Under the pieces are notes generated by a model. The model searched no databases. It saw only the letters and a program-made list of their open reading frames with translations, and was not told the DNA's origin. From an uncultured Lachnospiraceae bacterium (GTDB lineage Bacteria; Bacillota; Clostridia; Lachnospirales; Lachnospiraceae), in assembly GCA_937885345.1 (NCBI GenBank), contig CAKZZH010000120.1:1-21353 (forward strand): 21,353 bases of DNA, written 5' to 3'. The translations under genes and the position numbers were made by a program. Below, piece by piece: positions 1-6,918 of this stretch (position 1 is the first letter of the stretch; the number at the start of each line of letters is the position of its first letter).

Positions 1-79
1 TCTTCTATCGCGCTCTCAAGCGCATCTTCGATCTACATGCCGAGCATAACAAAGATGCGCTTGAGAGCGCGATAGAAGA
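1..79. repeat. Perfect 28-bp inverted repeat at window edge
   Basis: Bases 1-28 are the exact reverse complement of bases 52-79, separated by 23 bases. The right arm encodes a plausible PlsC stretch (KDALESAIEE), so the left arm would be antisense of the gene's own coding sequence. Such an arrangement exactly at a sequence end is typical of a fold-back assembly or library chimera. A real hairpin is possible but less likely. Confidence 0.9.
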
Positions 80-2177
80 GCTTAACAAGGGTGAGCTTAT
101 AAATCTTTCGCCCGAGGCCAAGCGCAATTATACGGAGGAGATCCTTCTGCCTTTTAAGTACGGCGCCGTTGTTATGGCCAAACGTACGGGCAGTAAGATA
201 GTTCCGTATTCCATAACAGGTGACTACAGATTCAGAAGCAGGAATCTTACAATAACCTTCGGAAAACCACTTGATGTATCATCTCTGACAGTAGAGGATG
301 GCAACAGGCTTTTGTTTGATACGATCAAGAATTTACTTCTGAGAGGCAGGGATCATCTTGATTATCCGGATGTTTCCCTTTACGAGCTTTTAAGGCGTTC
401 AGCTGCATCTCACCCCGGTTATATCAGCTACAATTATTTCGGCAACCGGGTAAGCTACAGGCGTTTCCTTAAGCAGATCGACGGATGCGCATCTGCACTT
501 GTCAATATCGGAGTAGAAAAGGGCGATGCTGTAAGCATCTGTATGCCCAACACTCCCGAAGCGATCATAGCTTTCTATGCGATAAACCGCATCGGTGCGG
601 TCGCGAATATGATACATCCCCTATCCGCTCAGCCCGAGATCAAATACTATCTTAACCTGTGTAAGAGCAGGTACATCATCACCATCGATATGGCTCTCGA
701 TAAAATAACCGCAATAGAAAAGGATACTTCCCTTAAACAGATAATCGTCGTTTCACCTGCGGATTCTATGCCTTTTATCGTTAAAACAATATATAAAATA
801 TCCGCCGGTAAGAAAGAAAACAGCGGTGCGAACAGGCTGACCGTGCGTGAAGACGCGCAGAGCGGCGAAGCGTGCACTATGCTTTCGTGGAAAGAGTTCA
901 CCTCGAATAACGTGCAAGCGTGCGATGGTTCGATACCGAACAATGTACCGATCGGCAATGGTTCGATATCGAACAATATGTGCAATGCGATCCTTCCGGC
1001 CGATACCGGGCGAGGCTCGGACACGGCTACGATCCTTTACAGCGGCGGAACGACGGGATATCCCAAAGGAATCATGCTCACCAATCTGAATTTCAATGCG
1101 CTTGCAATGCAGAGCTTTGAAGCCTGCGCCTGCCTTAAAGCAAAGGACAAAGTTCTTGCGGTAATGCCTGTATTTCACGGTTTCGGGCTTGGAATATGCA
1201 TTCATACGGTGCAGTATTTCGGCGGCACAAGTATACTCTTGCCGCGTTTTACGGCGGACACTTTCGGCAAACTTATTCTCAAATACAGACCGAATATAAT
1301 AGCCGGAGTTCCAACGCTTTATGAAGCACTTCTTCAGAACAAGAGCCTTAAGAAACGCAAGCTTTCGTTTCTTAAATGTGTTATCTCCGGCGGAGATTCG
1401 CTTAGCGTGAGCCTTAAGAGAAGGGTGGACGACTTCCTTAGAGAGCATGGCGCCGATATTCAGATAAGAGAGGGTTACGGTCTTACAGAGTGCGTCACCG
1501 GAAGCTGTCTTACTCCCGAGAAATACTACCGTGAAGGCAGCATCGGGATTCTGTATCCTGACACCTGCTATAAAATAGTTAAACCCGAAACCATTGATGA
1601 ACTGCCATACGGAGAAGAAGGCGAGATCGTGCTGAGCGGTCCTTCGGTTATGAAGGGATATGTAAGCGCAGAACGTGATACCGCGGTGCAAAACGGTCAA
1701 GAATCCGGGAGCTATCTTACGCCGGCTGCGGATACTTCCGACATAATAAAGAGACATTCCGACGGAAAAATGTGGCTTCATACGGGCGATATCGGATGCA
1801 TGGATGAAGACGGTTTTGTGTATTTTAAGCAGAGACTTAAGAGGATCATCGTAAGCTCGGGCTACTCAATCTATCCGCAGTATATCGAGAACGTGATCGA
1901 TTCACATGAAGGTGTCTATGCAAGCTGCGTTGTGGGGATCGATCATCCTTACAAAGTTCAGGTCGCAAAGGCGTATATCGTGCCGAAAGATAAGAGCGTT
2001 ATGGATGATGAGGAGGCCGGACGCGCGCTTATCGATTCGCTGAAGGAGCACTGCAAGAAGAATCTTTCGAGGTTCTCTCTGCCCTCCGAATACGAACTTA
2101 TATCCGAACTTCCGAGGACTCTCGTCGGTAAAATAGCCTATGGAGAACTTGAAAAGGGAGGATGTCGTGATGAATAA
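3..2177 (+). CDS. PlsC acyltransferase / AMP-forming acyl-CoA (acyl-ACP) synthetase fusion, 5' partial
   Basis: The reading frame is open from the window edge, so the N-terminus is missing; the first ATG in view (174) lies inside a conserved domain and is not the start. Codons from about 52 to 290 read as the C-terminal half of a PlsC glycerolipid acyltransferase: a variant of the FPEG motif (LSPEAKRN), then PFKYGAVVMAK and VPYSITGDYRF. An ANL-superfamily adenylating enzyme follows: P-loop YSGGTTGYPKG near 1036-1068, GYGLTE near 1474, HTGD near 1783, and the C-terminal catalytic lysine in RTLVGKIAYG (AAA at 2130). The order PlsC then AMP-binding is that of Aas (2-acylglycerophosphoethanolamine acyltransferase/acyl-ACP synthetase); I infer fatty-acid activation coupled to lipid acylation at the membrane. 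A low-complexity insert with an 11-residue tandem repeat lies between the nucleotide-binding motifs (about 800-1010). It is the first visible gene of a coupled operon. The reading before about position 29 is suspect (see inverted repeat). Confidence 0.85.
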   Translation, partial: FYRALKRIFDLHAEHNKDALESAIEELNKGELINLSPEAKRNYTEEILLPFKYGAVVMAKRTGSKIVPYSITGDYRFRSRNLTITFGKPLDVSSLTVEDGNRLLFDTIKNLLLRGRDHLDYPDVSLYELLRRSAASHPGYISYNYFGNRVSYRRFLKQIDGCASALVNIGVEKGDAVSICMPNTPEAIIAFYAINRIGAVANMIHPLSAQPEIKYYLNLCKSRYIITIDMALDKITAIEKDTSLKQIIVVSPADSMPFIVKTIYKISAGKKENSGANRLTVREDAQSGEACTMLSWKEFTSNNVQACDGSIPNNVPIGNGSISNNMCNAILPADTGRGSDTATILYSGGTTGYPKGIMLTNLNFNALAMQSFEACACLKAKDKVLAVMPVFHGFGLGICIHTVQYFGGTSILLPRFTADTFGKLILKYRPNIIAGVPTLYEALLQNKSLKKRKLSFLKCVISGGDSLSVSLKRRVDDFLREHGADIQIREGYGLTECVTGSCLTPEKYYREGSIGILYPDTCYKIVKPETIDELPYGEEGEIVLSGPSVMKGYVSAERDTAVQNGQESGSYLTPAADTSDIIKRHSDGKMWLHTGDIGCMDEDGFVYFKQRLKRIIVSSGYSIYPQYIENVIDSHEGVYASCVVGIDHPYKVQVAKAYIVPKDKSVMDDEEAGRALIDSLKEHCKKNLSRFSLPSEYELISELPRTLVGKIAYGELEKGGCRDE
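923..978 (+). repeat. Two-copy 33-bp-period tandem repeat in synthetase linker
   Basis: Two imperfect copies (923-945 and 956-978) share the core ATGGTTCGATA-CGAACAAT. They encode (D/N)GSI(P/S)NN twice at an 11-codon period. The second copy contains the 12-base palindrome TTCGATATCGAA. The repeat keeps frame and sits in the variable loop before the P-loop of the adenylation domain, so it looks like a local slippage expansion in a tolerant linker. Confidence 0.7.
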
Positions 2178-3528
2178 AGCACTTACATTTCTCCTTATCC
2201 ACCCGGAGATATCAAGGACAAAATATAATTTTGTAGGCATAATCGAGAACGAATGTCTCGAACTGGAATATATTTGTGCCATGCTTAAAAGCGAAGGCCA
2301 CAATGTATTTATCTATGACGGTCAGGTTGAAAAGAGAAGCGCGGCATCGGCGATCAGGGCGTATGATCCTGATGCGGTATATGTATGCGGAAGAACCAGA
2401 CAGGAGAATTTTATGCTGGAATACTGCAGTGCGGCCAAGAAGCATAACCCGGACATCATCACGATAATAGGCGGACTTCATGCGCAACTTTCGTATATGA
2501 GGATGCAAAAGGAATATGTGGATTATATCTTAACGAGTTTCGATATATTCCTGATAAATAAAATAGTCGGAGGAGAGGATCTTGAGGGAGTGGACGGCCT
2601 TTGCTACAAGGATATGAGAGGTGAATGGATTTCCAATCCGCTCAAACAGTTCGATATCAAACTATTACCGAGGCCTGACAGATCATATTTTTACGAGCAT
2701 CCGAATAATTACAGATATCTTGAACTCGAACATGCCGCATGGGTCAGAAGTGCGTACAGCTGCCCTTACCGTTGCAACTTCTGCGAGCGTAACCGGATGA
2801 ACGGCGGCGTATATTCCTACAGGGAAATCGATGATGTCGTGGATGAGATCGCGCAGATCGATTCAGATAATATCTATATCGTTGATGATGATTTTCTGTA
2901 TAATGAGAAAAGGGTGGAGCGCTTCGCGGATCTTATAAAAGAGCGTGGTATCCATAAGAAATATATATGCTACGGCAGGTCGGATTTTATATCGGAGCAT
3001 GAAGAATTGATGAAGAGACTTGCGGATATCGGGCTCTATTACGTACTTGTCGGGCTTGAGGCGATCGGGGATTCATATCTGAACAGCTACGGCAAGAAAA
3101 GCGATGTCGCCTGCAATATCCGTTCTATCGATATATGCAACCGCCTTGGGATAAACATAATGGGCATGTTTATACTGGATCCGGATTTTACGGGAAAGGA
3201 TTTTCGCAGGCTCTACAAATGGATAAAGGAACATGATCTTAAGCATGTGGCAACTTCCATATTTACGCCGGAGATGGGGCTTGAGAATTATTCGAGGTAC
3301 AAGGACAGGCTGATAAGCGACAATCCTTCGCACTATGATTATCTTCACCTTGTTATACGTCCCGGTAAGATCGGTGTCAGGCTTTTTTATTTTCACTACT
3401 ACGTTTTGCTTATCAAACTGTTTCTCAAGGCAAAACGGGAGGGTGTGTACGACTTTATAGATTACGGAGATTACATCAGATCCTTTATATCAAACATTTT
3501 CAGGAAGAGGAGAAATGATGATGAGTGA
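2170..3528 (+). CDS. B12-binding-domain radical SAM protein (BchE-like)
   Basis: This 452-residue protein has an N-terminal Rossmann-like cobalamin-binding-type domain (about 1-130; IYDGQVEK, IIGGLHAQ) and a radical SAM TIM barrel. The cluster motif CPYRCNFC places C198, C202 and C205 as ligands of the 4Fe-4S cluster that cleaves S-adenosylmethionine. The classical DxHxxG cobalamin ligand motif is not visible, as in many BchE/HpnP-like proteins. The C-terminus is basic and aromatic (FYFHYYVLLIKLFLKAKR), suggesting membrane association. An upstream in-frame ATG exists at 2140, but the GGGAGGA site at 2156-2162 sits 7 bases before the ATG at 2170, so I use that. The start overlaps the upstream stop by 8 bases. 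BchE-like enzymes act on porphyrins, hopanoids and lipids; the lipid-gene neighbours make a lipid substrate the best inference. The actual reaction is unknown. Confidence 0.85.
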   Translation: MNKALTFLLIHPEISRTKYNFVGIIENECLELEYICAMLKSEGHNVFIYDGQVEKRSAASAIRAYDPDAVYVCGRTRQENFMLEYCSAAKKHNPDIITIIGGLHAQLSYMRMQKEYVDYILTSFDIFLINKIVGGEDLEGVDGLCYKDMRGEWISNPLKQFDIKLLPRPDRSYFYEHPNNYRYLELEHAAWVRSAYSCPYRCNFCERNRMNGGVYSYREIDDVVDEIAQIDSDNIYIVDDDFLYNEKRVERFADLIKERGIHKKYICYGRSDFISEHEELMKRLADIGLYYVLVGLEAIGDSYLNSYGKKSDVACNIRSIDICNRLGINIMGMFILDPDFTGKDFRRLYKWIKEHDLKHVATSIFTPEMGLENYSRYKDRLISDNPSHYDYLHLVIRPGKIGVRLFYFHYYVLLIKLFLKAKREGVYDFIDYGDYIRSFISNIFRKRRNDDE

Positions 3529-4285
3529 TGAAGAAAAATGCAGAGCGTGTGAAGGCTCTGCGCCCGTAGCGCCCGAAAACGCTGCACCCGGCTCTGCGCC
3601 CGCAGCGCCTGTCAAGAAAATAGTTCCGAGCCCCTTAGAGCGCGCCTTCTATCCCGTTGTATACAATACCTTCGGAAGGCTTGTTCCGAAGAAAATGACA
3701 CCGAATCAGATGACGCTTCTCGGAGCTCTCGGAGGACTGTTTGGAATAATCTGCGCCGCTCTTTCAAGGTTTAATAAATGGTTTCTTATCGGAACTATTC
3801 TCGGGCTGATCATGCATATAATCTGCGATGATCTTGACGGATATATCGCTCGCAAGAAGCATATGAGTTCGAATGCGGGAGCGTTTTTTGACCTTCTTAC
3901 GGATATTTTGCATATAACATATCTGCTTATAGCACTTGCATTCGCAGGGGTTGCGAGCTTTGAGATCACGATTTTTCTGGTGCCGGTGTATGGGCTGCTT
4001 ATGTTTACGGCAATGAATTACATACGATATCTGAATGAGTTTCTCTTTCCCAGACTCGGGCCCATCGAGACGCATCTTCTCTTTATTATCATCTGCGTGC
4101 TCGGTATGATCTTCGGCGACAGGGTCTTTGTAAAATGGTGGATACTCGAGCTGAGGATAGCGGATTTTATATTTATGATCGGCGGTATCGCAATGTATTT
4201 CGAGATGATAAGACTGCAGATTCAGCTCTTTAGAAGACTTTCGAAGAAGGATAAGGAAGACAAGGATAATAAGGACAATGAGTGA
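3521..4285 (+). CDS. CDP-alcohol phosphatidyltransferase family membrane protein
   Basis: The protein (254 residues from the ATG at 3521) carries the complete family signature DxxDGxxAR-x8-GxxxDxxxD: D103, D106, G107, A110, R111, G120, D124 and D128. These residues bind Mg2+ and the CDP-lipid. About six hydrophobic helices follow residue 65. The family moves a phosphatidyl group from a CDP-linked lipid to an alcohol such as inositol, glycerophosphate or serine; the acceptor cannot be told here. Three consecutive ATGs (3515, 3518, 3521) are possible. The AGAGGAG site at 3506-3512 has the best spacing to 3521, which also gives the same 8-base overlap seen at the other junctions. The N-terminus has an unusual Ala/Pro-rich duplicated segment, and the C-terminus is a Lys/Asp/Glu-rich tail that runs into the next gene's start. 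Confidence 0.88.
   Translation: MSDEEKCRACEGSAPVAPENAAPGSAPAAPVKKIVPSPLERAFYPVVYNTFGRLVPKKMTPNQMTLLGALGGLFGIICAALSRFNKWFLIGTILGLIMHIICDDLDGYIARKKHMSSNAGAFFDLLTDILHITYLLIALAFAGVASFEITIFLVPVYGLLMFTAMNYIRYLNEFLFPRLGPIETHLLFIIICVLGMIFGDRVFVKWWILELRIADFIFMIGGIAMYFEMIRLQIQLFRRLSKKDKEDKDNKDNE
3554..3609 (+). repeat. Ala-Pro coding direct repeat
   Basis: A 20-base unit starting GGCTCTGCGCCCG occurs at 3554-3573 and again at 3590-3609 with one mismatch, a 36-base (12-codon) period. It encodes GSAPVAP and GSAPAAP in the cytosolic N-terminal extension of the phosphatidyltransferase, just before the first conserved region. Confidence 0.75.
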
Positions 4286-4925
4286 TCGTAAGACATACAT
4301 ATATGTTGTGCTTGTGCGCGCGAATACTTTCCTCGGCAGACTTGCGAGGACGCTTTCGCACTATGAATATACTCATATCGCATTTTCCGAAGATCCGCGC
4401 AGGGATGAATACATAACCTTTTCGAGAAGAAGGCACTATGCGCCCTTTGATGCCGGCTTTATGCGCGAGAGCCTATCCTGTTACGCATACGGAAACTATA
4501 AGCGCGTTAAGCTCAAAATATACAAGCTCCCCGTATCGCCCGAAAGACTTGGCGTTATAAGAGAATATATTTCTTCGGTTGAAAACGGAGGATATGATTT
4601 TAATATTTATTCGATGGTTACAATGCCTGTTCTTCACGGCTTTCGCATATATAAGGCACATAACTGCATGTCCTTTGTCGGTAAAATAATCGAGCTGTCA
4701 AAGGCTATTCCACTTGCGAGGCCTTATTACAAATACAGTATCAAAGATATCGACAACCTTCTTTCTCCCTATGAATACAGGGAAAAATTTTATTCAAGAA
4801 AAGAGAATGATAAGCAAGACCCGGCAGACTCCGCATATATGGAGCGCGTTTCTTTAGTTGAAAACGCAAAAATGTTTATCAGCCTTAATGTAAGGCTTCT
4901 GAAAAAAATATTTACTCATATGTAA
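4278..4925 (+). CDS. Permuted papain-like (YiiX/LRAT-type NlpC/P60 superfamily) protein
   Basis: A 215-residue protein usually left hypothetical. Its N-terminal strand and helix (YIYVVLVRANTFLGRLARTL) lead to EYTHIAFSED with H33, then an FSRR...PFDAGF segment, and later HNCMSFVGKII with C130 at the start of a helix. Histidine first and cysteine later is the order of circularly permuted NlpC/P60 enzymes such as YiiX and LRAT-like proteins, which include amidases, thioesterases and lipid acyltransferases. H33 and C130 are the proposed catalytic pair; this assignment is from pattern, not a profile search. There is no signal peptide. ATG at 4278 overlaps the phosphatidyltransferase stop by 8 bases with a weak AAGGA site upstream, so expression is probably by translational coupling. 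Its position in a lipid operon favours a lipid acyl-transfer or hydrolysis role. It is the last gene of the operon. Confidence 0.65.
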   Translation: MSDRKTYIYVVLVRANTFLGRLARTLSHYEYTHIAFSEDPRRDEYITFSRRRHYAPFDAGFMRESLSCYAYGNYKRVKLKIYKLPVSPERLGVIREYISSVENGGYDFNIYSMVTMPVLHGFRIYKAHNCMSFVGKIIELSKAIPLARPYYKYSIKDIDNLLSPYEYREKFYSRKENDKQDPADSAYMERVSLVENAKMFISLNVRLLKKIFTHM

Positions 4926-4942
4926 CCTCCCCGGTGCAATAT

Positions 4943-4971
4943 GTGCTTATTAGGGTGAAGGCCTTTATAAT
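4943..4971 (+). promoter_or_regulatory. Candidate promoter of the sigma-factor operon
   Basis: A perfect -10 (TATAAT, 4966-4971) lies 17 bases after a weak -35 (GTGCTT, 4943-4948). The -10 and the likely start point lie between the arms of a short dyad, AGGCC (4959-4963) and GGCCT (4981-4985), with another GGCC between them, which could be an operator. No classical ECF-type -35 is seen, so autoregulation by the adjacent sigma factor is not supported. Confidence 0.35.
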
Positions 4972-5004
4972 CGGCCGCATGGCCTAAAGAAAGGAGAGGG
5001 AGCT

Positions 5005-5565
5005 TTGGATGACGACAATATCGTAGAACTGTTTCTTTGCCGCAATGAAGATGCGATAAAGGAAAGTGCAAGTAAATACGGAGGAAGACTTCGCAGCATA
5101 TCCTACGGGATAGTGGAGGATTTTCAGACTTCTCAGGAATGCGAGAATTCTGCATATATGGAAGCTTGGAACTTAATTCCTCCCAATGAGCCGCGCGCCT
5201 ATCTCTTCGCATTTCTTGCAAGGATAATAAGGCATATATCGCTTAATGTATGCCGCGAGAGAAATACCCTTAAAAGAAGCGCATATATCTGTGAATTGTC
5301 AAATGAAATGCAGGAGTGTATACCTGCTTCGGATGACTGCGAGCACGTGCTCGATGATATTATTCTAAAAGAGATTCTGAATGATTACCTGGCGCATCTA
5401 AGCAGCAACAAAAGAAATATTTTTCTCAGAAGATATTGGTATATGGATTCCATAGCCTCCATTTCAAAACGGTTTTCCATATCCGAAAGCAAGGTTAAGA
5501 CCACGCTTTTCAGATGCAGGGAAGGCCTTAGAAAGCACCTTGAAAAGGAGGGATATTCAATATGA
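5005..5565 (+). CDS. ECF-type RNA polymerase sigma factor
   Basis: A 186-residue sigma-70-family protein. Region 2-like helices occupy about residues 8-90 (AYMEAWNLIP, YLFAFLARIIRHISLNV), and a region 4 helix-turn-helix about 130-180 (IASISKRFSISESKVKTTLFRCREGLRKHL shown here by its ends IASISKRF and FRCREGLRKHL). The start is a TTG at 5005, 8 bases after AAGGAG (4991-4996); the nearby ATG at 5009 is out of frame. The stop overlaps the next start by 4 bases (ATGA), a usual sigma/anti-sigma coupling. It would redirect RNA polymerase to a stress or envelope regulon; the target promoters are not identifiable here. Confidence 0.82.
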   Translation: MDDDNIVELFLCRNEDAIKESASKYGGRLRSISYGIVEDFQTSQECENSAYMEAWNLIPPNEPRAYLFAFLARIIRHISLNVCRERNTLKRSAYICELSNEMQECIPASDDCEHVLDDIILKEILNDYLAHLSSNKRNIFLRRYWYMDSIASISKRFSISESKVKTTLFRCREGLRKHLEKEGYSI

Positions 5566-6794
5566 ACGGAAATGATCTACTGGATAAAATGGAACTTGTA
5601 GATGACTCACTTGTGGAAGCCGCGGGCTCTGCAGGGAGAACATCGCGAAGAAAAAATATCATAAGAGGAATTGAGATTGCCGCTGCAACCATAGTGGTCT
5701 GCGCGGCCGGCGCATTTGGAATCCGCTACCTGATCACTTCGCAAAGCGGCAGCCATACGCAGCAGGATTCAGGTATGCAGATGGTAGCTCAGATAGAGAG
5801 GGATTACAAAACGGATTTAACATACAGCAGCAGTGACGCAGCGGTTGTCTGGCCCTGGGAATACCTCACAACGGCAGAAAAATACACGAAACTCACGATC
5901 GGTGATACGGTATTTTATTCAAGAAGAATGCTGATCGATCCGGCAAAGCTCGGAGATGTGATGGGTGAGTACTCTATCATGTCAAACGTGGAGGAACACC
6001 TCGATGAAAGCATACAGGCCGAGGCGTATATGGTGAATGATGTGTCACCTGATCTTATAGTTGCGGTAGAACTTGATAATGCCTTCTATATCTTCATTAG
6101 CGAAGTGTGTGCCGAATACAAGTCTCTCGGAGACATCTTTGATGTATGCGATCTAGATAAAGTACTTGAACTTGAAGAATTTTCCAAGTATGAAGGCTAT
6201 GATTCAAAGGGCAGCTATAAGCTTGATGACGATGCTTATATCTGGGAGGTTCTCAGAGATAAGAGCGATGCTGTGGCTGTTGATTTCGAATCGGTGAGAG
6301 AGAATATCAAAGGAAATATTACATTTACAGCAACATCCGACAGCCTTGGAATATACAAGAGAGCGATATATATCAGCAGGTCCGGATATTTGGCGATGAA
6401 TATTTTTGATGTCGGATACACTTTTGATATCGGTACTGAGGCGAGTGAAGCGATAATATCATATGCGATGGCAAACGGTAAAGAAACCGAAATGAAGCCA
6501 TACTACGAATATAACACACTTGTGGGAACGATTACGGAGATTGCGGATGGGTATTTCACAGTGGATGATTCGGCGCTCTGCAAGGATGCAAATGACGGAA
6601 TGACATTTAAGATTACCGGCTATGACATCACCGTCAATCGATATTTTGACCTTGATCAGCTTAAGGTGGGAGACACCGTTATGGTAATGTTCACAGGCGA
6701 TGTGGACACTGAGTCCGGCAATGTGATCGATGATGTTGCCGATCTGGCCGAGGTGTATATAGACGGAAACGGTGGGGTACTCATAGAAGAATGA
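5562..6794 (+). CDS. Single-span membrane protein coupled to ECF sigma factor (putative anti-sigma)
   Basis: This 410-residue protein has a short cytosolic N-terminus (DLLDKMELVDDSLVEAA), an Arg/Lys-rich stop (RTSRRK), one transmembrane helix at about residues 37-54, and a long extracytoplasmic region. N-termini like this recur in clostridial proteins encoded directly after ECF sigma factors. The last ~85 residues, beginning YNTLVGTITEIADGYFTVDD, look like a small OB-like beta barrel. The cytosolic part has no HxxxCxxC zinc anti-sigma motif. The ATG overlaps the sigma stop (ATGA), with GGAGGG-type sequence upstream inside the sigma gene. An anti-sigma or sensor role is inferred from position and topology only. 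Confidence 0.65.
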   Translation: MNGNDLLDKMELVDDSLVEAAGSAGRTSRRKNIIRGIEIAAATIVVCAAGAFGIRYLITSQSGSHTQQDSGMQMVAQIERDYKTDLTYSSSDAAVVWPWEYLTTAEKYTKLTIGDTVFYSRRMLIDPAKLGDVMGEYSIMSNVEEHLDESIQAEAYMVNDVSPDLIVAVELDNAFYIFISEVCAEYKSLGDIFDVCDLDKVLELEEFSKYEGYDSKGSYKLDDDAYIWEVLRDKSDAVAVDFESVRENIKGNITFTATSDSLGIYKRAIYISRSGYLAMNIFDVGYTFDIGTEASEAIISYAMANGKETEMKPYYEYNTLVGTITEIADGYFTVDDSALCKDANDGMTFKITGYDITVNRYFDLDQLKVGDTVMVMFTGDVDTESGNVIDDVADLAEVYIDGNGGVLIEE

Positions 6795-6872
6795 TTTATT
6801 GGAGCGATCAGAAAGAATAATTCTTTTGCTTAATGTATATGGTTGTGATAGACTCTATAATAACCAAATGCG

Positions 6873-6892
6873 GCCCGGCCTTTTGGCCGGGC
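6873..6892. terminator. GC-rich 8-bp hairpin between sigma operon and GH43 gene
   Basis: A perfect stem, GCCCGGCC/GGCCGGGC with a TTTT loop, is followed by TTGCTGTATTT, a poor U-tract. It may be a weak terminator of the sigma operon or a leader structure of the glycosidase gene, because a -10-like TATAAT lies just upstream at 6856-6861. No convincing -35 was found for that -10. Confidence 0.5.
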
Positions 6893-6918
6893 TTGCTGTA
6901 TTTAAAGGGGGTAGTGAT

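Noticed and set aside
753..1781. 342-residue minus-strand ORF opposite the synthetase
   Set aside because: It is antisense to conserved adenylation motifs, has no ribosome site, and its composition is a reflection of the plus-strand codons.
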